NCBI GenBank assembly: GCA_022836615.1
Contig: MU405247.1
Location: 62,001-126,000, forward strand
DNA from: Annulohypoxylon bovei var. microspora
Taxonomy: Eukaryota > Ascomycota > Sordariomycetes > Xylariales > Hypoxylaceae
Reading direction: 5' to 3'
Length of the DNA stretch: 64,000 nucleotides
Shown here: positions 20,874 to 31,392 of the stretch, piece after piece
Layout: each line of letters starts with the position of its first letter
Position numbering within the stretch: position 1 is the first letter of the stretch
Position numbers and translations under genes: made by a program
The notes under the pieces: model-generated
What the model saw: the letters and a program-made list of their open reading frames with translations, nothing else
Database searches by the model: none
What the model was told of the DNA's origin: nothing

Positions 20874-23354
20874 TTATAGGTTCCTAAGCTCCGCAACTGG
20901 AACACTTTTCCAAGACAAGTACGTCGGAAACACATGCGGAGGATTCAACCCAGTCGGGTTACACGAGATCTCATCACCACCTCGATCGATATAACATGAG
21001 AAGTCATAGAATTTACTTCCTGAACCTTTGAAGACAATTCTAGATTTCTGCTATTAGACCTGAATATCGGATGAAATACGTAGAGTTTGAAGGTGAAGTG
21101 AAATGAATATTGAAAAGGGGCAAGACTCACGGATTATCTGGATCTTTATCATCACAGAACCAGGTATGATTAATCGCAAAATAGCCGGTGGCGAGATCGA
21201 GTTGCCATTTACACTCGAGCGAGTTGCGCTCCCATACGTTAGACGTTTCCTCCCCTGTTTCGTAATTTCTGCAGTCGTGCCAACGTCCAGGCTCGCTCGT
21301 AGGTAGGAAAGGGGTAAGAGAGCTATCTTCATAGCTCACGCCCTGGTAGCCGTCTAGAGCGATAAATGTAATATCGAAACGGCCTTTAGTTTTGAAGTTG
21401 TTGGCGAACGTGGGGCTCGTGTAAAGTGAATCCGACGTCCAATCTGTTCGCCACTGCGTTGCGAGGACGGAAGCGATGGTGCAACTATAGCCGCCTGGGG
21501 CTAGTTCGAAGAATATGTCTTGAGAAAGCTCTGTTTTTTCTACTACATCTCCTTGGACAGCTAGGGGCAACTCCGTCTGGTAGCAAGTCTTGATGAACGA
21601 ATTGGCCCAAGTGTCGTTGGTCCAGGAGCATTCCAATGTTGTATTCACACCTCCGATTGCCTTGAATTTAGCCCTGTTGAGAATCTAATCAGCCTCCTCT
21701 TACTAGGGTGAGAATTTCGGTTGTGCTTACGGGAGCTTGTTTTCGTGGCCATTACAATACCATCGCTGGTCTATGGAGAATATCTCTGTAAGAGGATTGA
21801 GTTTGATCAATGAGATGACCTGATAGTCGCTGAAGGGAGAAGTAGCCAATGCGCATCCCCACCATCTCTCATTACCATATCTTCCGTCGCGGTTAAGCTC
21901 TTCACCATCTCCTGTGCACGTGAGGCTAAAGTCGTTTGCGGGATTATAAAAAGTAACAGTCAAGTTGCCCGAGTTATATCCGTTTCGCCAATTCTCGTTC
22001 CACACCCACGAAGTCACTATCCACGATGGCACTTCAGAGGTTTCAAGGCAGTCTGGGTGATTAACCCCTTCTGGGGCCACATTTGGAGTCAGTTCGATGG
22101 GCTCCGTGAGCGATCCTTTGATAAAAGTCGAGTTGATCGAATCAGTATCGATGGACGTGCTGCCAACTGCCTGAAACGTCACGCTGAAAGATTGAGAGAT
22201 TAGCCGAGTAGCCTGTTTTGAGGGGAAATATACCATACTTTTCTGGATATCGATCTTCCCCGCTGCAAATCCAAGTCTGGCTGACAGAGAGTTCTCTAGT
22301 GGCTTCAATAAACCGGACATTGGTCGAGTTATCGCAACTAGACCATTCGCCCTCTGGAACTGTGCATGTAGTTGATTGATTATTACCATGGTTATTCAAC
22401 CGAAAGCTAACGGAGCTTTCATCACTACCACTCTCGAAGATAAAGTCTTGCACATCCCAGTTCGGATAACTGAAAGACGGGCCGATGCAGGGCGTTGGAT
22501 TCCAAGGAGTACCTAAAGCCTCCTTCTCGGAAGGTGGGATTATCCCCAGCGAGTCAGAATTCCAGCTTGGAATCACGTACTCGCCGCTAAATGGGGATAT
22601 CATATCATCTGCTACAGTGCATATTGATTGCTTTTGATCCTCGACACAGTAAAGTAACTTGGTAAGATCGACCTTCGCCGATGAAAAATAAGGAAGACTA
22701 GAAATTAGGCGAGGTATAGATTCCACGTTAGATTTCTATCATATTGAATTCATCTTTAGTCTAAGTAGAATAGATGATGTAGAACTTACGGGTGAGTTTT
22801 GTTCTTGGCTTCACATATCCACACCTGGTTGACCTCGAGCTCACTAGTTGATGGTGTGTATCGAAACGTAGTCTTCGGGCTTACTGCATCATCATCGTCA
22901 TCGCACTCATTCCACACTGGTTTGTTCGGATCCTGCAAATATGGCGTTGTGCAAGGTGTGGTCCCATTGTTCACTGTATCATTCAATTGGAAGTGCACCA
23001 TACCCCTATCTCCGGCCTCTATAGTTGTTTTGTTGAATTGGAAACCGGAAAACTGGTACTTTGGCTTCTCGAAGCCCCCTGCACACGGGCTAGCCCCTGA
23101 AATCAATGGTTTCATTTGGTATTTTTTCCTTAAGGGGGTTTTAGTTCTTCCTAGTCCAACTAGAGATCCTGATTCCACAGTTGAATATCCATCGAGATTC
23201 AGTTCTCTCCTGAAGTCAATTTAGTAAAGGCATTGTCTGACCAGGGCTGACTAGGCGACTTAACATACGGTTGTTTGTCCAATCCTTCGTGAATAGCATG
23301 CGTTGGTTGGATTAATTGTAGGGTGATAACGCTAAGTAGAAGGAGTGAATACAT
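20874..23354 (-). CDS. Secreted protein of repeated exon-encoded Cys domains
   Basis: Six exons on the minus strand: 23354-23269, 23209-22790, 22697-22239, 22183-21731, 21673-21131 and 21039-20874, encoding 708 residues. Exon 1 gives a signal peptide (MYSLLLLSVITLQLIQPTHA). All five introns are phase 2, and each of the four inner exons is a multiple of 3 (420, 459, 453, 543 nt). Each inner exon ends just after a conserved strand of the form L-x-V-x-Q-x-W-x-C followed by about 8 residues (VNQVWICEAKNKTHP, VSQTWICSGEDRYPE, IDQRWYCNGHENKLP, INHTWFCDDKDPDNP). Each following exon opens with a strand such as VTFQAVGS, KFKAIGG or IVFKGSGS. Many N-x-S/T sites and cysteines fit an extracellular protein. 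No named family is recognised; a beta-rich Alt a 1-like fold is a loose possibility. It lies head-to-tail with the next membrane-protein gene. Confidence 0.82.
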
Positions 23355-24214
23355 GGTTTATATCCAAAAAGTAACTTGTAATTGTAGTGTCACCTTTTTG
23401 TAGATCCTGAGCGGCTCTTTTCTCACCCAACTCACTACAGTATGATTACCAGACAAAGTTCACTCGAAAAATTGATGCTGTGTGAGGAGATACAATATAT
23501 TTCTATTTTCAGGACCTCGCCATAGCTCCCGCCGAATGGGTACCTACCTAGGTACCTAACCATACGGAGTAACTGGGAGGTTTAACATTGGCACTGCATA
23601 TAGTCAGCCTAAAAGATAAATCTTGCTAAATTCCGTTTCCGCTTTTGGAACTGAGCTCTTGGTACCTAGGTAAGGTGGCCTGGGTCGTGATTAGGTAAGC
23701 AGATATGAGCTGTGGCCGAGTGTGCCTTAGCTTTACCCCGCTAGCTTGTTAAGAACTTGATGATACTAAACTTTGGGTATGCCGCATCCTGGTCCAGTAG
23801 GTGAAGATGATCCGCCTTCATTAGGTAGTGAACAGAATAATTGCCTTGCTGCACATGATGGTTAAATTGGCTAAGTTTCGTGAATGAAAAGGGAAGCCAG
23901 ATCCAATCAATTAAAAGTGAAAATAAACCGATCCAGACCCATATTTATAACCTACCGCTCTACTTTCAGTTAGTCAGATATTAGTAAGAGGCCTAATTCT
24001 TTATCGATAAGATTGCCGTCCAATTCAACAAGAAGTTTACCCCACCTTTAAGTAAGCCATGGATCAATATTTTGTCAACCCTGCGATCGTCACCGTTACG
24101 CTTTTTCCTTCGTAGTTTTCACAGAAGACTAGGAAGACTCTATTTCTAAGACTAAGGCTATATCTGAGACATTCTTCTTACATTCCTCAACAGACAGCAT
24201 GTTTCCCTCTTAGA
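23355..24214. other. Intergenic between two minus-strand genes
   Basis: Promoter region of the repeated-domain secreted protein. Contains tacctacctaggtacctaac near 23541-23560, one of the tetranucleotide tracts. No gene seen. Confidence 0.4.
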
Positions 24215-26632
24215 CTAATGTTGTGTTTCATCCCGTTCAAGTAACACAGCAGCAGTAATTGCGTGTGGATCGACTTGGGACACCCGAGGCGATGGTTCCG
24301 ACCATGATATCGTAGAGTTTGATGGGCTTCGTGCGAGATCTGAAATATCATCGTGGCTGATTCCAGATATCCTTATCGATAGCAAGCTCACCGAAGCCTC
24401 CCCCCTTAAAGATGTGGGTTCATCAACGGCTTCATCTTGGTTAGCTAGGCCTCCTGGGGCCTCATTCAGAGGCGCTTCAGAACTCCCTCTCATCCTTGAC
24501 TCGGACTTTTCTACCATAGTCTCGTATCTCCTTAACGACGGATGATCTGGGTTCTTAATGTCCAGGGAAGCTAAAGCAACACCTGGCTCAGTAGTGGGAA
24601 CTTCTTCAGTGCAATGAGACCAGTTACCGAGTTCCAAGTTCTCGTGCGCCAAGCGCTGAAGCTGTAAGCTTGTGTTTGTGATCCACTCGAGGTAAGCGTA
24701 TTGTTTATATTTTCGCCGCTTATACAGAAACTCCAGGATTGGCTCGACAATGAAAGATACGACAATGATCATACCACCAATACCAAAAGTGATGACGATC
24801 CCGAGAAGACTGAATGAAGAGTGAGACGCGCTGCGTATTTTCTGCATATAGAAGTCAATATTACACATTGATATTTCTGAACGGCATTGGTACTGTTGGG
24901 ACATACCTGGTTGTCGCACAACGCCTGTTCCGCCTCGTTGACCGGGGTCTGTCGGAGCATGTCCAGTGTAGGTGAGTCAATCCCTTGGACAACTTGAACA
25001 TATTCTGCCTGGGCTGAAGCAAGTGCTATATTCCACCAGTGGTTCACGTCTAATTGCCACTGGTTGACTGGGATGGTGAATTGGATGCTCTCGTAGAAAT
25101 GCACTTGGGATATCAACGACTTGGATCCTAAAAATGATAGCACGGGCTCGATCGCAATCGGCTTCTGTCCCCATATCAAGGCTTGTCGGAGGAACCGTGC
25201 TCCATTAGCTTCTGGAGCCACCGGCCTTACGGAATCCATCTCTTCCATGCTCAAGTTGAATAAGGGCGCTGCTCCGTACAGGGCGTCGTTACGGCTAGCC
25301 AGGGGTCCACATCTACGGGGTTTTGGGTCGGCTGAAGTACACCATTGCCATTGTTGGACACATCCCATGGGGGATGCGGCTTCATTAGGGCGGTATAAAG
25401 GGCGTCGTCCATCTAAACTAGTGGCTGATGCGCTACCATCTTGTGTGGTAGCTCGATACCAGTCATCGTCTAGAGATTGGATAAAACGGACACCATTTCC
25501 CGACAAGAAGATAAGCATAACATCCCCATCGGGCCTCGCGAGCTCAGGCATTGGCACGAACTGCCCCGATGGATGTGCTTGCCCCTGGAATGTGATCGAG
25601 GCGAGATAGCTAATCATATTAGCTTATTTCGATAAAAATAGAGATTTCTGGGGCTTCTTACCTAAGCTCATAATTGTCTTTCGCTGATTTGATGGTGGCA
25701 TTTGGGCGATAATACTGGGAATCTATGTCCTCAACCCGCCAGATAAAATCTTCGTGTGTGAGGTTGTCTTTCGATCCTACTTGTCTTGTTCCATAATTGT
25801 ACTGGACAAATTTTCGACCATCCGCGGCGAAATTAGTTGTGTATCCTTCTGTCTTCAGCGGCGCACACTCCAGGACATATCTTATTCCAACCCTGTCGTC
25901 GTTTGGCGCATTAAGTCCCAGGTGGTCGTTGCTGTCAATGTACCCAGTATCGAAACGCACATTTGAATCTTGGGAACGACAGATTCCACTTTGGAACGGG
26001 CATGGAGCGGCCATGTTGGTTTCAGCGGCAGGCAAGCGGGAAGCAACAAATTTGTTACATTCCAGGACTTCTAGTCCACTCACACTGTAGCATTGCTGAG
26101 CGTAATTAGCGGCATTGTCCATCTTCTCAGCGTTGGCGGCAGATAACGCCATCTGTGAATCTATATCAGGTGCCACCCACGGCATAGGTCCGCAACGAAA
26201 ACTCTTAAGCAGCACATCATCACCCACTGCTGTAGAGATACTGGAAGTAAAACCACCTGCGACAGTGAAAGCGACAAGTAGAAAGAGAGAAATGACGATA
26301 GGCAGAATCAAACCAATAAGGTGTCTCCATGGCGACTTCTTCCAAGCCCATACGATTCGTATAAAGGATATCAACCCGGCCTCCGCGGATGCAGAATTTC
26401 GCAGGACGACCTGACGTTGATGATGAATCGCGGCCCTCTGTTGAGTAGTTGAGTAAGATCTGTGCAGGATAAGGCACAAAATTCTCCAGAAACGTGAGGC
26501 AACAAGGGCAACGAAGAATGCAGTGAAGGCGATGAGGAGGTTTCCGTAGGCTTGAGTAGTCGTGAGAGTTGCCCCTAAAATTTTGCCCCGGGACCAATTG
26601 ATCCAAACACCTATGTAGACGTTTTGGTCCAT
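24215..26632 (-). CDS. Fungal three-TM membrane protein with large extracellular domain
   Basis: Three exons (26632-25662, 25609-24907, 24841-24215) encode 766 residues. Donors are gtaaga and gtatgt, acceptors tag and cag. Predicted membrane spans are at about 28-56, 104-127 and 567-590, with a cysteine-containing region of about 430 residues between spans 2 and 3, probably outside the cell (CGPMPWVAPDI, CYSVSGLEVLECNKF, MGCVQQWQWCTSADPKPRRCGPL). A Ser/Glu-rich cytosolic tail follows. This layout is shared by a widespread family of uncharacterised ascomycete membrane proteins. No enzymatic motif is seen. It is transcribed in the same direction as the secreted repeat protein downstream. Confidence 0.8.
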
Positions 26633-26850
26633 AATGAGATCCTCAATAGATAAATGACTACATGGGTAGGTGAGGTGGCTTTCATATGAGACTACCTAGT
26701 TAGCGCACAAGAACAAATTATATATTCAATATCTATACCATGTTGATCGAGTATATAGTTAAACTATTAGGCAGCCAGTAACATTATACACATTAAACCC
26801 AGGGCTTCCACCAAGTCAAACAAACGAAATCCGAGGCTATTATTTGCTTT

Positions 26851-27039
26851 TGTTGGCAGTAAAAGGGTTTTACTGGCCAAAGGGCGCTTTGTGGCTTTGT
26901 GTGGCTTTGTGTGGCTTGTGCCATATAAGGTTACGTCTGCTTGGGATTAAAAGCTGATAATTTATACGTTCATATAATACAAGATATCGTAATACATCAC
27001 ACAGTATTACATGCAATGCATCGTGACCTATTGCCTTCA
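26851..27039. repeat. Left LTR, 189 bp
   Basis: Starts TG and ends CA. Aligns to the right LTR without gaps, with about 13 differences, all transitions. Confidence 0.9.
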
Positions 27040-27861
27040 TAGTAGCACCTCCTCCGTTTTGAATAATTATTTAAGAGATTAAGTTATGGTTTTCAGGCCT
27101 TTTAGCCTAGAGGGGGGGGATTAATGGCATCGGGATCTAAAAATAATGCTGCCTTATTGAAAGCTTAGGTTAACAGATTGGAGAAAGCCTTAAAAAAGCT
27201 AACGATTAAGCAAAAGCAAGCTGAAAACCCTAACGATACAACATCATTATCCTCACCCTCATCAACGAACGATACGAATTTGTAATAGGAATAATTTAGG
27301 TAGAAGCTGCCCAGGGAGCTTCGTTTGACAGGCCTGGAGAATAAAATCTCGGATACACAGATACGAGCACGTTTTATTCGCGGCCCTAAGAATAAAACCA
27401 CAGATACACAGATATAAGCACGTTTTATTCGCAGTGCTAAGGAATGGACTGCTTAGCAGCGTACTTTGTTTCGCAGCCGCATCGGCAAGGCACCTAACAA
27501 GGGTGACAGTCACGTTGCTGGGGACCAGGATAGCAAAAGATGTGAAAAGCTAGGACACATTCGCCGAGACTGCCGCAATAGCAACAACAAGGCTGGCGAA
27601 GCCCACAAGGCTAATGGATCAAGAGATGAATCCAAGGTGATGCGGGTGTTCTTTTGAGCATGGAGAGCGTTGGAGCTTGGAGAGCGTTGCTGGGATAAGC
27701 AACGGAGCCGCAAGGCTGACTGGTTATTTACGGAATCTTATACAAGATCGTTAAAAAGATCAAGATATGCTATGATTTATCACGATAACTGGCCAGCTGA
27801 ACCCTTAGGGGTAAGAATATGAGCAGTAATGAGATCCTTACGATGCACATAGCGATAGCTA

Positions 27862-27960
27862 GGGGCTGAAAAAGGCCAAACAGGGCTGAAAAAGGCCGAC
27901 AACAGGGCTGAAAAAGGCCGAATCAGGGCTGAAAAAGGCCGACAGCAAGGTTGAAAATGG
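27862..27960. repeat. Tandem repeat inside the LTR element
   Basis: Four copies of cagggctgaaaaaggccga (about 20 bp) plus one decayed copy (caaggttgaaaatggcg), just before the right LTR. Confidence 0.85.
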
Positions 27961-27992
27961 CGTTTTTAAATGGCACTGGCGCCAGGAGAGCG

Positions 27993-28181
27993 TGTTGGCA
28001 GTAAAAGGGTTTTACTGGCCAAAGGGCGCTTTATAGCTTTGTGTGGCTTTATATGGCTTGTGCCATATAAGGTTACGTCTGCTTAGGATTGAAAGCTGGT
28101 AATTTGTACGTTCATACAACACAAGATATCGTAATACATCACACGGTATTACACGCAACGCATCGTGACCTATTGCCTTCA
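27993..28181. repeat. Right LTR, 189 bp
   Basis: Partner of the repeat at 26851-27039. Preceded by a short purine run (aggagagcg) that could be what is left of the polypurine tract. Confidence 0.9.
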
Positions 28182-28186
28182 GCTTT

Positions 28187-29265
28187 GAATCAAATTAAAT
28201 CAAATAAAAAATAAACCGATTTATTTGGCGATATCTCAGGTTTGATTTGATTAGTAATCTTTAAAAGTGGAGAAATTACCCCTAACCTCACGCGTCAACC
28301 CCGCGTTAACCCCTCGTCAACCATGTCGTCGCGACGCGAAAGCTCAGGCCACTATGTGGCTTTATAACAGGTAGGCAAGGTGACAAAAGGCTGGGAGATC
28401 TGTGGTGGTTGAGAAGGGTAAAACCACCAAGTCAGGGCCAAAATGGGTATATATGTGGGTTTTATGGGCCTCATAATATGGGTATCCACCCAAACAAACT
28501 GAAAAGTCTAATTTGATTTGCCAGTATCGTGAGAAATTTGATTTGATTCAAACAATCAAATCAAACAGCCAATCAAAGCAAATAACCGTTTGACTTGATG
28601 GAAGCCCTGATTAAACCTCTCCCTAGCCAATAATCATTCCCGTGTAGTTTTCTATAAACAAGCATAGCTCACCGAAGATTGTTCTTTAGAGTAATGTGCG
28701 AGGTTCTGTCAAATTGAAACGAGGTAGATTGAAACTTGCAAATGTAACCCTTATACTGCAAAAACATTACTGGATGGTATATATAAATCTATGGCTGTGC
28801 CTTATAAGGTTGGGGACGGCAATTAGCCTCAGCGAGTGAAATGACACGATGAGATTAGCGATACGTCACTATTGTTTAAAACCTGTACTTCATTCAAGAA
28901 GCATTTGCAGCCTCCAACTGCCAAGTAATAGCATCAATCGTTGAGCTTTGATGGTGTTACGCCAAAGGGGTGGGGGCTGAAATTGATACCACGTGTTGTA
29001 GCAACGATGAGGTTGCAAATGGTCACTCAATCGCTCCAGTTCGCCCAGAATAGAATTCTCGCCACCTAATGCGACCGAGAATATTCCACGCGAAAAGATC
29101 AACAACAGAGCCTACTTGATAATACTAGCCCTCCATTCCATGAAATATGAAATACATAACTATATACTATTCTAAGTCTTGTATTCTCGTGTTACAGGCA
29201 CGGTTAGGCAAGTAAAAGAACCTCAATCGACCGAACCCCTAGGTAATCTGTTACAAATCAAGGAC
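28187..29265. other. AT-rich spacer between two mobile elements
   Basis: Rich in ATCAAAT/ATTTGAT words at 28190-28260 and again, partly inverted, at 28505-28600, suggesting another old inverted-repeat insertion. No coding sequence. Confidence 0.4.
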
Positions 29266-29268
29266 TTA

Positions 29269-30750
29269 GGCCGTGACCGGCAAAAGTTATAAGGGGGGTC
29301 TTACGCTTATAAAAGATACATGTCCCACTTATATAAAGAGTTTTACTATTTCAATAGTATTGGATTTCAATAGTATGGCTCAGGTCCGGGCGCGGCTTGT
29401 TTGATTGGTTGAAATTCTTATCGATAAGCCATCACCACACGAAAACCATTGTAAGGGTAAATCTCTCTTTGCACTCGAATAACTTTCCAATATCAACTTC
29501 TTTCAACAAATATTTACAATAGAATTAAAGCTCTCAATTAGCTGAATCGAAATATGTAATCGGATTCTTGATGCAGGCTGTATAACGGGAGAAAACTGTT
29601 GCTTTAGCCCGCGCCTATCTTTTCCGGTAGCACGTAATACCCCCTAAAGCTTTTCGTTCCCTATAACTTATCTTACCTTTTACCATATATTTACACCTAT
29701 AATTAATCCTAGATAATAAACTTTAAATCATTCAATTGCCCTTTAAAACATTTATCTTCCGATCCAGCTTTCAATCCCATGCAGGCTTTCCTTGCCTATG
29801 TATTCAGGTGTAAAGATGAAAGTGTGTAGCCCTCCGGGGCACCGGGCAATGGTAAAGACACCCGGGCCGAATAAATCACCCCCGGGCCGGGCTAAAACTG
29901 CCAGTTTGTCAGCCCCTAAGGCCTGCACGACAAAGATAATTACATATTTAAATTCGCCGAATTAAGAGCTTTAATTCAATTATAATTATGGATTAAGAAG
30001 CAATTGCATTAGAAAGTTATTTAAATGTAAAGAGGTATGCGCCTTTGGAGTTGTTTTGGTGTGGTGAAGGCTTATCGATAAGCGTTTCGACGAATCAGAG
30101 AAGCCGCACCCGGACCTGAGCCACACTATTGAAATCCAATACTATTGAAATAGTAAAACTCTATATAAAATGGGTACTCCCCACATGTATCTCCTTTCTT
30201 ACGCTATACCTAATTAGATCAGTACTTAGGTACACCTCGGATCGCTTACCTTAGATCACCACCTTCGCTGTCGCGAGCCTCAAAATATCTTCATTTGGAA
30301 ACAATTTTAAAAGCTTCATTTCTTTGCTTTAAATATGCGATGCACCTTTAAATATTAATATCATTATGAAGCTAGGATTGAGCCTTTCAAAGCGCGTTTG
30401 TTTTTAAAAAATTTAAGCTCCTTTTGAATAAGATATTCGAATTATCGTGAGTTTGTTGTAATAGATCGTGGGATCTTTTTCACATATGAGGGTTTTACAG
30501 AACCCTCGTACGTCTAATTGCTTTACAACTTCGTAAGGAAGGTCTTTAACCTGTTTTGGTAAAGCTAAGCCCCCAGCTAGCGCGGTACATCATGAACAGG
30601 GTCTTACAGCCAGTGGGGACAGCTTATAAGAAAAAACACTACCGAAATAGGTATAAAGCAGTTTTAGCGTGACAAGGGTATTTATTGAAAATATTCATAA
30701 GCCCGATTTTGTCTCTAAGACCCCCCTTATAACTTTTGCCGGTCACGGCC
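29269..30750. mobile_element. Inverted-repeat (MITE-like) DNA element with TTA target duplication
   Basis: The two ends are perfect inverted copies over about 34 bp, beginning GGCCGTGACCGGCAAAAG (29269-29302 and 30717-30750). Each is flanked by TTA (29266-29268 and 30751-30753). A second, longer imperfect inverted pair of about 120 bp lies inside: 29315-29437 against 30063-30192, including ctcaggtccggg and cttatcgataag. No transposase is visible. TTA duplication and GG-starting ends suggest the PIF/Harbinger group; that assignment is an inference. Confidence 0.75.
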
Positions 30751-31211
30751 TTAAAATATTTATAACTTCATAAGACGAAGGTTAAGGCCAAGAGTTTCGC
30801 GCATTAACAACAACCCTTTCCACAGTATGTAATTAGATCAGCAATCAACTGATACTGTCCATGTCAGCTTCAAGCTAAGCCTCAGGTCCAATAGTGGTCC
30901 CCCCACTAAATTTTAGTGACTAACCGCTATAGCCTAAGGCACTCTGGCCACTAAGACAAAGCCCGTATCTCTTAAATACAGTGCACCAATGTTTCAATTT
31001 ACACGGTTTTAACCCATGATCAAACATGCAAAACTTTTTGGCCTCGACATTCGTACACTAGGCTACCTACCTACCTAAGTGATAGTTATTTCCTAGTGTT
31101 TTTACCATAGAAATGACGGGGTCCTCGCATGTAAGCTCTGTAAGAAGGGGGAAAAGGTTGTGATTCTTAAGTTTTAAATCTCGAATTGGCGGGACTCAAC
31201 GAGGAGAATTA

Positions 31212-31228
31212 GTAATCCATTGGATTAC
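31212..31228. promoter_or_regulatory. GTAATCC-ATT-GGATTAC palindrome
   Basis: A perfect 7+7 bp inverted repeat with a 3-bp centre, about 165 bp before the Zn2Cys6 start codon. It could bind a dimeric regulator; no factor is assigned. Confidence 0.35.
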
Positions 31229-31260
31229 GTAATATTCCCATGGCTGCTTACTAATCTCCT

Positions 31261-31274
31261 ACCCGAACCCGCGG
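31261..31274 (-). promoter_or_regulatory. CCGCGGGTTCGGGT site upstream of Zn2Cys6 gene
   Basis: The minus strand reads CCGCGGGTTCGGGT, 119 bp before the start codon at 31393. The same 14 bases occur at 34835-34848 on the plus strand and 12 of them at 35069-35080. CCG/CGG triplets are the usual half-sites of Zn2Cys6 proteins. Confidence 0.45.
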
Positions 31275-31392
31275 ACCTTTTTTTTTTTTTTTTAATGGAC
31301 TCGTGTTTACGATGTTTCCCAACCATAGGGCATATTTTTGATGACTATTTTCTGACAACGCGAATGCGCGGGATCGCACGTTGAATATACAA

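Larger units (their letters stand above)
26851..28181. mobile_element. Short non-autonomous LTR retrotransposon with gag remnant
   Basis: Two direct repeats of exactly 189 bp (26851-27039 and 27993-28181), each beginning TGTTGGCAGTAAAAGG and ending GCCTTCA, flank 953 bp. A perfect 5-bp target duplication GCTTT is at 26846-26850 and 28182-28186. The interior keeps traces of gag: ATG at 27124 (MASGSKNNAALLKA, then a TAG) and a degenerate zinc knuckle CEKLGHIRRDC near 27540-27580, whose first cysteine is lost. No protease, reverse transcriptase or integrase is present, so it is a deletion derivative that would need a full-length relative to move. Confidence 0.88.
30754..31392. other. Upstream region of the Zn2Cys6 gene
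   Basis: Contains a 15-nt T run near 31279-31293 and two short candidate regulatory sites listed separately. No gene recognised. Confidence 0.4.

Noticed and set aside
25121..25609. Plus-strand open frame opposite exon 2 of the three-span membrane protein
   Set aside because: Antisense shadow of a well-supported exon with no motif of its own.
26851..28181. Possible CRISPR-like array (direct repeats plus 20-bp tandem units)
   Set aside because: Eukaryotic context, no uniform spacers; LTR ends and target duplication explain the repeats.
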